A stretch of DNA of 64,000 nt from Solenopsis invicta (lineage: Eukaryota; Arthropoda; Insecta; Hymenoptera; Formicidae), in NCBI RefSeq assembly GCF_016802725.1, contig NC_052670.1:15343641-15407640 (forward strand). The letters run 5' to 3'. Position 1 is the stretch's first letter. The number at the start of each line of letters is the position of its first letter. Shown piece by piece: positions 11,759 to 24,300 of the stretch. Made by a program: the position numbers and the translations under genes. Under the pieces are notes generated by a model. That model was not told the DNA's origin. It worked only from the letters and a program-made list of their open reading frames with translations, and made no database searches.

Positions 11759-12120
11759 TTTTCTCTATCCATCTCGTTCTATCCCCAAAAGATTCGAAGA
11801 CCGTAATTAACTAAATTAATTTACAGCAGACGGAGCTATTTCTGTTTGGTTTTATTTAATATTATCGCGAATTTCGTCTTGTTAGCCGCAGCTGTGCAGA
11901 AATTTGAAGCAATTTCGTTCACAACGATAGATCCTACGATATAACATTCATTTACGGCAATCTTTTGCCGTGTATCGCGATTCTTGACGAAGCTGTGATT
12001 TAAGTTTCACAATGGAAAGTTTTACAAAACTCAGCAAATAAAATTTGCACTAGTTATCTACGTTATTTCGTGTGATATTAATGATTGAAGATACATTCCC
12101 TAACAGCGCAAGATATCGTA

Positions 12121-12143
12121 TGAATATTCTAGAATATTCTAGA
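12121..12143. promoter_or_regulatory. Heat-shock-element-like array
   Basis: Alternating inverted nGAAn/nTTCn pentamers in perfect phase: GAA-TA-TTC-TA-GAA-TA-TTC-TA-GA. At least four contiguous units are present; three are considered enough for HSF trimer binding. No heat-shock gene is visible nearby, so function is inferred from the motif only. The sequence is AT-rich and internally palindromic, which raises the chance of coincidence. Confidence 0.4.
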
Positions 12144-12330
12144 TCATTGTACGAACATTCGTACAATATCGTGATATCGTGCGGTACACGTATTTGTAAA
12201 ACATCACAATATTCATTCGATATCATGTACCGTTAGGGTTGAGCTCTAATAGCTCTAATATCTGTATGTATCTAGTGAGAATATTAAATTTAAAGAGGAA
12301 GAAAACAAAGAGCTCAATGCTGCTCGATGA

Positions 12331-13063
12331 TTTGCAAGATCGCAAAGCATGCCTGCTTCGGAGACGGCGTTATTAAAATGTATCTATCTTTGTAATCCTC
12401 GGATCGAAGGCTAACCCGACCTCACGTGTCTCTCTAGCTCTCCGAGAGGGCCATGAGCGTGCAAAATGTTAAAAACGTCAGGCAGCAGGCGCGACGTCCG
12501 GGACGAGCGGAGGCCGCCGCGCCAGACGAATTACTCCCTCGTGCGAAAAGATTGCTCGAAAGAAGTAATAATCATCGGCCACGCGAGCGTATAATCGATC
12601 GCCCCGAGGTAGTGGAACTCGAGGCGAAGTGGTTCTTCGGGATGAAGCGATAAAACAATGAAGGACGGGGCTGGCGAGAAGGATCCCGAAGAACCCTCTT
12701 AAAACCGATGACCCCCTTTCGACTCGACCGAATCCTGGTCCAAGGAGAACGACGACGGCGCGACGCGCGTTCTTCTCTCGCCTCTCCTTCTTCTGCCTCT
12801 CCTTCCGTCTCGTCGCTCGTGAAGCGACGATTACGAAAAAGGTCGGTGCAAAGCCGCGCTAATAAATTACGTCCTCGCGCGCTGATTTCGCTCCGCGCGC
12901 GCGCTGAATTCGAGTCGAGCGATCGGGGGCGGGCGGCGAGATAAATAATCTCACGCGGGCGCGCTCTCATTACTTTTTTCGACCACCGGTCCACCGAGCG
13001 CTCGTCGGTGCTCGTCATACATGTATCGTAATGCTCGTAATGTACACGTACCCGCCACACGCG

Positions 13064-13121
<58 letters not shown>

Positions 13122-14057
13122 GCGTGACGAAATTTGAAATCTTGTTGGAAAGAGGCGAGCACGATCACGAATGGGGCAGCGATCGCTCGTCACATATCGC
13201 GCCAAATATGTATATCTCCGAGATGAATTCGGCTGAGGCGGCCGTACGCGGCGAATGTACACACGCGGCCAGCTGGGATCGACCGTCAGGTCGAGGTCCT
13301 CTTCCGGTCAAAGACACAAAAGCGAATTCTTTCTCTCCTCTCCTCCTCTCCGGCCTTTAACTGCTGACAGTCCTTGCACACTTGTTTGACGTACACTCCG
13401 TACACCCTCTTGTCTTCATATTTGCTTTGTCATTTTCTGCGATGGTAAAAATAATTGGGAGGAATCGAGAATTCGGCTTTAGAAATCTGTCTTCATACGA
13501 CGCAAATTCACAGCCGCCGCGCCGCCACCGTGGACCGGGAGATGTAGGACCTGCGCTCGCGAAAATCTGTACGTGAGAACTTTTAACTTAAAATCCCTGT
13601 AACTTAAAAAATTGCGCCGAGCTACGTCAGAGTAAAATAATAAAAGGCCGACGCTGCGTTCCCATTTAGCCTGGCATATGCGCATTACTTTTCGAGATGC
13701 CTCCGCAACACGAACGCGGCGCGCGATATTTCTCCGTGTCTGCGACATTCATTCCGTTTTCGCGACGACGACGTTGCCGTTCGAGACGCGTCATCTCATG
13801 CGATTCGAGACTTTGCGAGGATTGCAGAACGCATTTGATACGTTCGCAACGTCCGATAATCCAAACTACCACCGAGGGAGATCACGCATTAATCCTCTCG
13901 ATTGTACATGCATATATCGACGTGTTGCAGTCTGGATCGATATTCCTCGTGCGTGTATATATGCATTCGCGGTTCAACTCGGATACGTGATCGGGAATCA
14001 GGAAGCGAAACTGACGTATCATCTTCGATGTCCGACCTGCTTGTGGGCGCGTATTAG
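12331..14057. other. GC-rich island, no gene called
   Basis: Contains the long (GA)n tract at 13067. The longest frame in the window (minus 12572-13168, 198 codons) runs straight through it as Ser-Leu repeats and is otherwise Arg/Ser-rich, so it is not a gene. The + frame 13678-14076 has an ATG and 132 codons but no codon-position GC bias by hand count. The 66-codon frame at 12453 is unsupported. Confidence 0.55.
13067..13117. repeat. (GA)n microsatellite, about 25 units
   Basis: Uninterrupted GA run of about 51 bp inside a CpG-rich island. Confidence 0.95.
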
Positions 14058-14117
14058 CAAATGTACGGACGTGTAAAGTCATTTCCATAGAGATACACGT
14101 TCATCCGTACATTTCCT
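14058..14117. repeat. Imperfect hairpin
   Basis: The arms AAATGTACGGACGTGTA and (read backwards) AAATGTACGGATGAACGTGTA pair except for a 4-nt bulge, around a loop of about 18 nt. The length would suit a small RNA precursor, but no known microRNA seed was recognised. Confidence 0.4.
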
Positions 14118-16010
14118 TAATGTTATTAATTTGCAGGAACAAGTACCAAATTAGTTTTCTTTAATGTTGCACATTTTTCAAGTGTATTCAAACAATTTAA
14201 AAATAATTTGAAGTTTAACTGTTTTATATATTTTCGACTATGGAAACATGTAAGTTCAGCGAGTATTTTTTGTTAATTTTTGTATTTATACTGTGTGTTT
14301 TTTAGTATCGAATTTTTAGATTCTTTGGCAACAACTCTCTGTCGAACGTTTTTCCTTTATATACGTGTCTTAATGTATATCACAATTGATTCACTGGAAA
14401 AGAATCCAAATCTAAGGTCAAAACGTTGTGATTAATTTTAATACATACATTTTTGCCAGAAAGTCGCTTGATATTTGAATTATTTTAATTTAAATAAAAC
14501 TTAATACATTTTTCTATTAATAACATATATTTATTAATTCACTTTCTAAGTATTGTTACATCGATGTTTTATGTAGTTAATTTATTGTCACATTTGATTT
14601 AGTTTCAGATCTGTTTTTAAGCGGAATTTTAATTTTGACGCGTTAATATGTTCTATCAGAAAAGATTTCTAATAACAAGACTAAAAATATTCTCGACGTT
14701 ATTTAATCTTATTGCAACTTTGAACAATAAGATAAGGTCTATAATTTCTATTCTCCTTTATTGAATTAAATAAGATTGACTAATTGTTTTGAGATAAGAG
14801 TAATACGTATAATTTTCAGCTTATATGTTCTTAAATTTAGGAAATTTATGAAAATTTACTCAACGTCATAACGGGCAATGATTAATCACTACGTAATTGG
14901 GAACACATTCATGTAAAGCTTAGCAGCTTTTGTCTGTAAAGTGAGTCTTTATGGTCCTTTATGCTACAAAATATCTTTAATATCCACAAAGTAAACGCTT
15001 TTGTAAAACCTTTATTAAATAAACCTTTATTTTATTATAAAAATAATTTGCAAATTATCTTTGGATTGATCTATTGTCAAATCAAGAATATTATGAAATT
15101 GCCAAAAATTTCCATAATCTAATCTAAAACTGTCTGAGAAAATTAATGGGATAACATTAAGATCATTTTATGCAATTGAAAATTTTTTCTGTTTAAGAAG
15201 AAAAATAAAATATTCTTCCAACAATATAATTGTTCTCATATCAATCTTATTTTATGATACATGGCATCGAATCCAGAAATATTTTCTGTCAATATATTAT
15301 AGATATAAATATAAATTGAACGCAAAATCTTTTTGTAAGCAGTTATGTTATATATTAACTATAAAAAAGCTATTTGCAAAGTTACAAAAAATTAACGGAT
15401 GAAACTATTGCAGCCTGATTTATTGCATGGTGGTCTGTGGTTTTGCAAGGATAACTCGAAACGAACAAAAATATTAAAATGGTTTTTAAATTAAAAAGTA
15501 TTAAAACTAACAATTGTATACTATTATTTGTTCTATAATAATAAAAAGTATTTTATTTCTTTAATTTTGTGTACTTTCTGTCGTCGTTTTGTTTATTTTT
15601 GCCGGATTTCGCTTATTCTAATTCACTTTATAGTGGTAAGCTTCCGAAACATAATTCTGTTTGATTAAATATGTCAACTAGATCACCCGTAATCTGCAAA
15701 ACCACAATTTACACCGTGATGGATGCGTACCAGCAGTACCTTCATACATTAATATTTTGTAACTTTGGAAATAGTTTTTAATTATTAACATACATATATT
15801 ATAAGTCACACGAAAGGATTTAGAATTTAATTAATTCCTGTATTAACTAGACAAAATTTACTGACTTTTCAACCCTTTTTATCTTCCTTAAAATAAAGAA
15901 TAGTCGAGTAAGGCTAATTCGGAAAGTTGACATCGATGGGACCATAAATGGATTACATAATAATTCAGAATAACGTTGATATACAATAAAATTCCGATGC
16001 TCCTATCATA
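14118..16010. other. AT-rich non-coding stretch
   Basis: No ORF of note. The only internal structure is the weak inverted repeat at 15426-15718. Confidence 0.6.
15426..15718. repeat. Weak inverted-repeat element
   Basis: The left arm holds TGTGGTTTTGCAAGGATAA. The right arm, read backwards, holds TTGTGGTTTTGCAGATTACG. The arms are about 28 bp and the interior AT-rich. Possibly an old MITE. Confidence 0.35.
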
Positions 16011-16690
16011 TCAAGCTCGTGTCATGACGCACAAAATTACTTCTCCTCGTCACACGGCAGTGCTCATGCTAATTTTTAGCGTAATCCCGGCGATATATCC
16101 AAGATTCGCTCGTACAACCGATCTCCGTGCTAACGGCAGCGTACTGGAAACTAGTAGTGTGTCGATACGATATAGTGGCAATATAGCGCGACGACTGTGA
16201 AAAGTGTCGATACAGTCGAATACGAGTGACCCCCTTTAATTTGCATGCAAAACGGTCCATTGAGCATATTGTTATTTTAATTGGCCGGGTCGACAACCAC
16301 GCCCGGGACAATGGCGATTCGATTATATACGCATTCTCTCGCAATTTTCAGGACTGGGTCGCGAGCACGAGAGGAAAAGAGATTTATTCGGCGCATCTCG
16401 TTCTCCCTCCCCGTCATGCGTCCGTTGCAATTTTATTGCGCAAAGTAATTTCTTTCTTTTCTCTGCCTGTCTCTTTCGCCTCTCTGCATTTCCCCGTCCT
16501 CACTTCCTTCCTTTCATTTCGCATTATCGTGCGATCGATACACGTCCGGCGAAACGCGTCAGCCAACCAGCGATCGCGCACGCGAGACACGCGTGGACGG
16601 TGTGTTTGATCAGGCGATAACGCCTGGTATAATGAATTATTACAATTTATGATAATTAGCGCTTACCGGCGCCCGACGCAAGTGTATGGA
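16011..16690. other. GC-richer island, no gene called
   Basis: Frames on both strands (plus 16226-16609, minus 16069-16344) overlap and lack splice or family support. Confidence 0.5.
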
Positions 16691-17149
16691 TTTGACGTGT
16701 ATGGATTCTTTAACATCTTAACAGCGACACTGCTCGTTCTCTTTGACTCGTTCTGATTGACGATCAGTGCTCTTCTCAAGAATAGTTTTAAAAAGACACG
16801 TTTTATTTTACTTACTCCTAAAGCAAATTACCGAGATTCTTTTATTATAAAACATTTTTGAATTGGCTTTACGGAACTTTAAATAAAATGAAGAGGGCAA
16901 AGAGCGATTTCGTGTTAACAATGAAAATACATTAGACACATTAAAAACTTGAAACAGTTAAAAAGAAATTTTCATTATTATCATAAAATCTCCCTTTACC
17001 GTTTTCATTTTTGCGCGTACTTAATTGTATAAAAGGATTTGGAATTCTTTAAAGCTAATTGAAAGATATTTTGTAATAAAAATGTCTATAATTTGCTTCA
17101 GTATACTCGTTCTTTAAGAACGATAGTTTCATATATGATCTTTAGCAAC
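16691..17149. other. AT-rich non-coding stretch
   Basis: Nothing recognised apart from AT-rich sequence leading into repeat D. Confidence 0.5.
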
Positions 17150-17520
17150 ATTATATTTATAGAACAGAGATGATGTTGTGGGTATAACCACTCGTATATC
17201 TCCGTTATTAAAAGACAAATCATGATTACTTATGGAATTATTTGTTTACTAGAGTCCGCCGTTACGTAATGGTGCATTTGTTACAAGGTAATTGTTACAT
17301 TTTTATTTTTGAGTCGTTCAAAACTTTTTCAAGGAACATTTTAGCATCTAATTACATTCACTTACATTATTCTTTTTAAATTAAATTATCATACGTATAT
17401 TATGTACTTGAGTTTATTTTTAGTTATTTAACGTTTTGTTTTATCGATTCTACACATTTCGAGTTACAAAGTTAAACAATAACATGGAATTTTGTTAATG
17501 CAGCCTCTCAAGCGTGTTGA
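17150..17520 (+). repeat. Dispersed repeat D, copy 1
   Basis: Shares ordered blocks with 41750-42090: ATCTCCGTTATT / TTATCTCTGTTGG, then CTTATGGAATTATTTGTTTA, AACTTTTTCAAG, ATTTTAGCAT and CAAAGTTAAACA...ACATGGAAT. Divergent, non-coding, class unknown. Confidence 0.6.
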
Positions 17521-17629
17521 CATCTGAAGAAATCTGACATGATTTGTTTTTCGAAGTTTCCATTTCAACGTAATCACTCCATAAGTTTATTTATTGTAAT
17601 TCTACTGTTAATCTATGGTTTGCATTATA

Positions 17630-17798
17630 CAGGGTGAGTTTTAATTCCTGTGTCAACGTTTTATGATAAGAGATGACTTACCGACTGCAACTGTAAGATT
17701 TACTTTGTGTGTATACATGTATACGTACAGGGTGAATTTTACGGTTGAATTTTGCAGTCATCTCTTATGGTAAAACACAGGAATTCCAATTTACTCGG
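17630..17798. mobile_element. TA-flanked MITE with CAGGGTG end
   Basis: The left end is CAGGGTGAGTTTTAATTCC; the right, read backwards, CCGAGTAAATTGGAATTCC. Both share CCTGTG and a TCTTATCATAAAA/TCTTATGGTAAAA block with AGATGACT. TA flanks both sides (17628-17629, 17799-17800). A second CAGGGTGAATTTTA lies inside at about 17729, so the element may be a compound. Non-coding. Confidence 0.6.
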
Positions 17799-17802
17799 TA
17801 TA

Positions 17803-18395
17803 TATTGCAGATTTTCAGTGCTGCAGTCTATAACCGGTATTTATAGTCCATTCTTATATTTAAGTCCGTTTTGAGTACCATTTCAAGATGTCATTAATCA
17901 ATTAGAGAGCCGTATCAGCACTTTAAGACATTATTTAAAGCAATCTTGAAATAAAACTATGAATGCTGACCTATATGCAGAAGGGTCATGTATATTTACA
18001 TACATTTACATATAAACTTCTGTATTTTAAATAAATATATAATTTTATGACAAAGCACTGTGTCTTTTGAACAAATTTTCAAATATATTTTTGTAGGCCA
18101 TTACCGCCTTTGTTTCTTTTCGATTCATTATACAGTATCCTCACATTTTCATAAATAACATCCTAACTAATAAAATATTTCATAATATTGAGTGTAGCAT
18201 CGATTAAGCAACACGACGAATGTAATCATTAAGTTTTTAATTCAAATATTATTATTCATAAAGTTATTGTACAAAATGTATAAATAGACGACCGTGTAAT
18301 CATCTTCTCCTTTGCACGATTTTACTTTAGCATACAAGAAGCTCATATAATAATAAATACAACCAAATATTGTAACACGCGTTTCTGTACGAATA
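17803..18395. other. AT-rich non-coding stretch
   Basis: Nothing recognised beyond AT-rich sequence. Confidence 0.5.
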
Positions 18396-19080
18396 TTATA
18401 TTATCAAGCGGCATTTTTCTCGTTTTCTTTTTCTCGTCGATCCTCGCGAGTAAGTAGCGACAAGATACATTTCGCGACGCGACGTGTCGCGGTCGGATAA
18501 ACTCCGGTGCTCCACTTTTCGAATTTTGCCATTCGACGTAGAGCAATTTATTCTTCGTAGCAGGTGACAAGAGAATAAAAGGGAGCGAGAACACAGCATA
18601 TACACGCGCGATTCTTCATGCGATCGTGCAAAAACGCGTGTCGTGGGACGCCGATCGTAAAATGCAGCCGCGTCGCGATTGGTGGTGAAACTTTGTATCG
18701 TGTCGTCGCACGTGAAGATGCACTGTATGTATGTACGTGAATGCATACGGTGTACGGCGATGAGCTACCTACCGCGAAAAGTGTACGAGAACGTAGCGGC
18801 AGGTGATGTAGGTATGCGGTACGCGTGTTGCGGTCTACCAACTTATTTGACGAAGCTATTCAAAGCGGCCAGTGTCTCCGTTTCTCTTGTTCCATTTCGT
18901 TCCCCGTCTCTCGCCTCTCGCACGCAAACGCGCGGTTCTGTTTCAATCCTGACGCAGAGGGAATGAACTATCGTTAGATTGGTTTCGGTCTTTTCGTCCG
19001 AGCGCGCATTGAGATCCTCGTAGTTGTCCCAATAAAATGGGCGCTATAGACGTACGGATATCCGCAAACTCGGTTTTATC
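18396..19080. other. GC-richer island, no gene called
   Basis: Several overlapping frames on both strands (minus 18396-18746, minus 18548-18841, plus 18679-18966) cancel each other out as evidence. Rich in CGCG and TACG words. Confidence 0.5.
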
Positions 19081-19085
19081 TTATA

Positions 19086-19351
19086 CTCGGAAAAGAAGTG
19101 TTTGATTTTAAGATATCAAAATATTTTATTTCCGTCTCCGTTTTTTAAATACTTAAAAATGTTTTGTTTCGAACGGTGTTTTGATTTAAAACACTGAAAT
19201 ATTTAAAACCCGTTAAAGATTTCAATTTTATACATTTTAGTGTTTTAAATCCATATACATGGTTTGTAACGAAACATTTCTAAATGTTTAAAAAGCAGAG
19301 ACAGAAATAAAACATTTTAATATTTTAAAATTAAACACTTCTCTTATCGAG
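19086..19351. mobile_element. Foldback element
   Basis: Arms of about 80 bp. The left begins CTCGGAAAAGAAGTGTTTGA; the right, read backwards, begins CTCGATAAGAGAAGTGTTTA. Both continue through ATATTTTATTTCCGTCTC / ATGTTTTATTTCTGTCTC and end at AAATGTTT(T/C)GTT. The interior is AT-rich with repeated GTGTTTTAAA. No coding capacity and no clear target duplication. Confidence 0.7.
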
Positions 19352-19464
19352 TTTACTATTTTTATGCTCAGTGCTGCAATGTAATTGTCTCGTAATCGCA
19401 TAGAAATACCAATCTCTAGATGAGCTTGTTGATGCTGCAAACTTCATTAATATAAGATTTAAAC

Positions 19465-20370
19465 TGTTCTACACGAAAACAATTTTTCGTTATATTTTAC
19501 CACAAAATCTGCTACAAATTTTATCACGTGTGATAAGCTCGGGACAACTCTCTTAACAACCCGTCATATATAAATAGGAGTTATTGAAATATATAGAAGA
19601 GTAAGACTCTTTATGAACTGTTCTATAAAAATTACTATGCGGCATTTTAAAGCAAAAGATTTACAGGTTGAAATAAAATTTTCTTATATAATGATGCATA
19701 ATCACAAACGAAGTTTTGTTTTTACATGATTATACATATATTTAATGTTAAATACATATATCGCTTTTTGAAGAACACGCTTATCCTATTAGGATTCTAA
19801 CCCGAATTTCTGTATCATAAATCTTCTGCTTGCATGCTCTATTCTTCTATTGATTGATGAAATGTGTTATACCTTTTCTGTTTATGGTACAAACATCTCG
19901 CCAATCACTTACCATAACCGATTAATATCCATTTCGATTAATATAAACTAACTTTTATGTTTAAATTAATTTTTATCCTTTTCTAGTTTTAAGAATTAGA
20001 GGAAGATTAAGAGTCAGTTAAACGAAGATCGAAGTTAATCTACATCTAAAAGTAGACATGAGTGAGATCGAAAACATGCTACATTGTAAAATTTATATAC
20101 CTATGTATCGTATATGTTTATCATTACTAGGTATTTGAAACAATAAAGAGTTATAATTATTCGATACATTTTAAAATCACTGAAATTTAACTATACAGTT
20201 TAGTAAAATAATCAAACGTGTTTTTTTATGTTTTATTGTGTCAAAATATAAAATATGTGTAGTAGGTACTAATAAATCAGAAAATCATCACATAAAATTT
20301 TTCAAAATACAAGATTGTTGTACAACTTTCATGACATTTTCGGCCTTTTATGAGAAAATTGTCTTCATGT
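19465..20370 (+). mobile_element. Repeat A copy, uninterrupted by MITE
   Basis: Matches 7960-8895 in order: CGTTATATTTTACC, ACAACCCGTCATATATAAAT, ATAATGATGCATAATCAC, GATTCTAACCCGAATTTCTG, TGTTTATGGTACAAAC, TTTATCATTACTAGGTATTT and CATAAAATTTTTCAAAATA. It lacks the hAT MITE found in the 7960 copy, so it shows the empty-site arrangement. Confidence 0.7.
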
Positions 20371-20479
20371 ATAAATGAGTTGATTGCAAATACTAATTAT
20401 ATGCGCAGTTAACTTGAGCTGCAGATAATGCATACGTTTATATATACATATATACATATAAAATGTTATTTTAGTCTCT

Positions 20480-21190
20480 TACGTATATAATAGGCAGTAT
20501 GCAATATTAAAATTGAAAACGCGCGTTTCATTCAATGTACACGTGGCAAATTCATTAATTATCGCTAACGCAATCTTCGTTGCAAAAAACGCAATCTTCA
20601 TCGCCTTACACGTACGTAGACGCACGCACGCACACACCGAGTGGATGTATAAAACACGATTATTAATACGCGTCACGAAGAAGCGCGTATCGCACGAATC
20701 GCTCGCGCGCTAATGGATGCGACCCGACAAAAATAATCGAACAGGGGAGAGATTAATCGAGCGACGCGGGCTCAACGAACGGCTTTCGTGAACGCCGATA
20801 TTAACTCTGCGCTCGCAGGACCTCTTTTCTAAACGAGGCTGAGGATCCGCGAGAAACGACTGGGATAAGTTGCCGAGTCGCCGTGCGGCAGAAGCGCGCG
20901 GCCACGGCTATGTAAGATGATTTCCCAGGTGATTCTCTCTCTCTCTCTTTCTCTCTATCTATCTATCTCTCCTCTCGTGGCCCTCATCCGGTCTCTATCT
21001 CCTGCCATTTGCTAGTCCCGCGTTTCAGTACGCTCCGTCTAATCGTTGAGACGATTCTAAGGGCTCAATGTATGCGAGAGTGTCTACTAGGCAGTGCTCC
21101 TATTACAAGGACGTATACATGTCATGTTAATGAGCACACAGTGAGCCGTAGTCTCTAGTGCCACTTGCTCGAAGGTGTTTAGGATTACGG
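20480..21190. other. GC-richer island, no gene called
   Basis: Contains a CT/TATC pyrimidine tract at 20934-20978 and CpG-rich sequence. Small frames at 20479-20713 on both strands are unsupported. Confidence 0.5.
20934..20978. repeat. CT and TATC microsatellite tract
   Basis: A (CT)n run passes into a short (TATC)n run, then back to CT-rich sequence. Confidence 0.8.
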
Positions 21191-21654
21191 TGGAGCCGTC
21201 AGTAACGTGCGGGCGATTAATTACTATCAATGGACTCTTGATCAAGTTTAATAAGACATATTTTGGTTTCTATATATCTACAGAAACATCAAGGGATATA
21301 TCACATACTTTCTCGAAAAGTGCAAAAGTTACTGATTTTTGGAAATTTTTGTTTGGAAAGGATAATAAATAAATTTGATGTCTAGAAATAGGACATGTTT
21401 AATTGATTATTATTGTATAAAAAATTAGTTTTTAAAGTGATTTTAATGTATTAAAATAAATTTGTATTAGGGCCATTCGACGACACACTCCTCCAATATT
21501 TGCAAACTAATATTCTATAAAACAAATGGAAAATTATTATGCTCTTGTAGAAACAAGAAAAATTATTATGATCTTGTAAAATGATGTCATTAAGACTTGA
21601 CGAGCCAAATTTCCAAATTTTGAAAAAATTGAAAAATTATAGTACTTTAAAGGA
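21191..21654. other. AT-rich non-coding stretch
   Basis: AT-rich. The word AAGACTTGACGAG near 21594 recurs inverted near 21736, giving a short inverted repeat. Confidence 0.5.
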
Positions 21655-21970
21655 AAAATTTAATTTTTTCGACAAATTTTACGACTTTTAAATGTTTATA
21701 AAAATTGTTGTAATTAAAAAAGTGGCCCTTGACGAGTCAAGTCTTAGAGAGTTGTATTTTACACAAGTGAAAATTTGTTTTGTTAAAAAAAATTGAAAAT
21801 TGTTAAAGTTATCGCGCAAAGACTTGGGCCCGCCTGAGAGCAGAGCCTAGTAAAAGTTAATTTAAATAAGTCAAAATTGTTTTAAAAAATTATTTTTGTA
21901 CACATTGATGATCAATGAAACATGCCTTTTTGTAAATCTCAAATTATTTATTATCACTTTCAAAAAAACG
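21655..21970. repeat. Dispersed repeat B, copy 1
   Basis: Two blocks are shared with 55640-56000. One is around TCGACAAATTTTACGACTTT with AAAAATTGTTG, which appears inverted in the other copy. The other, AGTTAATTTAAATAAGTCAA then AAACATG, is in the same orientation. Non-coding; class unknown. Confidence 0.55.
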
Positions 21971-22000
21971 TGGTCCAATGTTTCTTTCGCTGCTTTCCTA

Positions 22001-24300
22001 ACTTAATCGGGTCACTGGCGCCTGATAGTATTTTTGAAAGGGTTTCTGGGCTTTAGAAAAGTCTGAAAAAAAATCTGTGTGTGTGGTACACTCTCCCAAC
22101 ATTCTAGAATACGATTTCACAATTGTTTGACCCGAAAAGTTTTTCACTTTTTTCCGGTCTTCAAATCCCCGGTTGAGCCACGGAGGGTTAATAAAGCTAT
22201 TAATCAGTCACAGTTAGAAATTTTCGTGCTCTCCGCAGTAGCTTTTATCCTTGAAAAAATTCAACTTTGTGATTTCGTAGATCCCGAAACTCCGGGACGG
22301 ATATTAATTTGTGCTAAACAAGATTTAATCGGGAAGCGAAGCGAGAAATATCCATGATGGTCCGCGAAATTCCCGGTTCTCGCCGCGCGAACATTCGCCG
22401 GCCAACTCTGGGACGCGTTAAGAGATTATTTCCTAATTCTCCGAGAATTCCGGTAATTCGATAATCGAGTTCCTCGCGGTCGTCGCACGGCGGAAAATCG
22501 CCGTGAAAGAGATAAAAGTGGCGAGATAGCGGGTCCTAGCGCCCGGCGGAAAAACTGCTAGGGCATTCTCGCCTCGTCCGGGGTTCCATCTATCGAATTA
22601 AATCGTATAATTTTATCGATCGCTCGCAACCGCAAAATTTATTGCGAAACTGTGGTGTCGCGAAAATAAATGGAAAAATACATCATCGTCGCGAAACGTT
22701 CGCGAGCGAAACGTTCGCGAGGAGTTCGACGCGCTTCGTAATTTTTATCGCTCCTCCCCCCTCCCCTTTTCTGTTTTTCTCGTTCTCTTCTCGCTTATCC
22801 TTCTTATATTTATACGGGGCTTATACAACTTCTCTCGGCGAGAGAGACGAGTGGCATTATCGGTGGCAATGCAATTTTTCGCGTAATGTTCGTTACAAAG
22901 TCACGCTCTCTCGTAAATGTCGCATTCGTAACGGATTTCAGGCATTATCCGCGTGAGAGAGGTTTACGAGGGCAGGTCGGCGGGCGCTGGCGGGCGCGTC
23001 TCTTCTGCCACACGTCGGCGGCCCTCTCGCAATCCGCTTTTATTGGCTTCACGAGGCTTTTCTCGCGAACGACAGCAGACCCAGCTCTATCGCGGGCGCC
23101 CCGCGCGCGCATGGGGGGTATATACACACAGATTTGTATGCCATCCCCGCCGGATTATTCGCAGATGCGTGTCTCGCGTAAACATCCCCTATAGCCCTCC
23201 GCAGCGCTAAACGAAACACGCCGAGCGTGGAGCTGACGTTTCTCGTTAGAAACGAGCTCGTTATCGCGTTGCATTACTTCCCGCGTGACGTGGTTACTAT
23301 CTGTTAATTATTCGTTTTTCCCGTGCTATGTTTATTCGGTCTCGAGTAACCGTGTTTTGATGGAACTAAAACTTCCGTTTTCGCTGGTCGGATAAATTGA
23401 GGTAATTATTTCTCATTTATTTGCCATGCATTGGCGAACTCTCTCTCTCTTTCTCTTTCTTTCTCTTTCCCTCCAGTTATCCTGAAATACGTAGCTGAAT
23501 ATTTGCGCATTAATGCACTTTTCTACCAATTTCCGCTTTCGAAAATGATGAAATTTATTTTGGAAACCGGTGATGTTTTCCAAGACCAATTAATTCAACC
23601 GTTACAACCGTCCGTGTTCCACAACATAACGTATACATTTTTTTTTGGTTCAATTTTTCATCGTTGCCGATTTAAACGGTTGAAATAAAAACCTCTCGTT
23701 CTCTTAAATGAACGGACAATGCAACAGCGATGTTTCATAATGTACAACACGCGCTGTCAGTTTTTTTTTTTTTTTACGAGCGGATTCGTCGAGAGAAGGC
23801 CGATATTTCAGGGATCATGAGCATTCGTAACTCGCAATCGTGCCGCGCGAACGACTCGGAGCGCATTCTTCAGGGAAAAATGAATGCTCTCCTGCGAGTT
23901 TCCGCGACTTGCTCGCGTAAAGGGCGACCACCTCGCGTGCCGCTGTTAAGAAATGCCACCGATAAAAAGTTTCTTGGCGAAAGTGCGGTGCAGCGGAGAC
24001 CACGTATTCCCGGAGGTGAAATATACAGAATCTCGAGGAGAAGATCCGGGAGGAGGTGCGCGAATGGCGCGAGCGAACGACGGACCTTGTCTTCTTTCCT
24101 CTTAGACGCTCGCTTTTCCGCGTCATTTTCATTCTTGCTTCCCTTCCTTTTTCTCCGCCACCTTCGCAGACTACTCGCTGCCTTCCCGTGATAATTGCCG
24201 TTCCTCCGAATTTATTTCGAGAAATCTTCGCTTCGCTCTCATCGTGGCCTCTGAGATTTTTCTGTGCAAAGCATTCGATAGCGCGACTTTTCAATTAAAA
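22001..24300. other. GC-rich island, no gene called
   Basis: CpG-rich between about 22340 and 23300 and again from 23800 to 24300. Includes a 15-bp tandem pair (GCGAAACGTTCGCGA twice, about 22691-22720) and CT-rich tracts near 22750 and 23440. Overlapping ORFs of 85-159 codons on both strands are low-complexity or Arg/Ser-rich. Confidence 0.5.

Larger units (their letters stand above)
10851..12330. other. AT-rich non-coding stretch
   Basis: Holds the inverted repeat 11047-11191, the CT tract at 11734 and the heat-shock-element-like array at 12121. A short palindrome, ATTGTACGAACATTCGTACAA, follows that array at about 12147. Small minus frames at 11228-11446 and 11516-11719 are unsupported. 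Confidence 0.6.

Noticed and set aside
12572..13168. Longest open frame, minus strand, 198 codons
   Set aside because: Runs through the (GA)25 tract as Ser-Leu repeats and is otherwise Arg/Ser-rich; overlapped by other frames on both strands.
13678..14076. 132-codon frame with ATG
   Set aside because: Plausible residues, but GC is even between codon positions 1 and 2 by hand count and there is no splice or family support.
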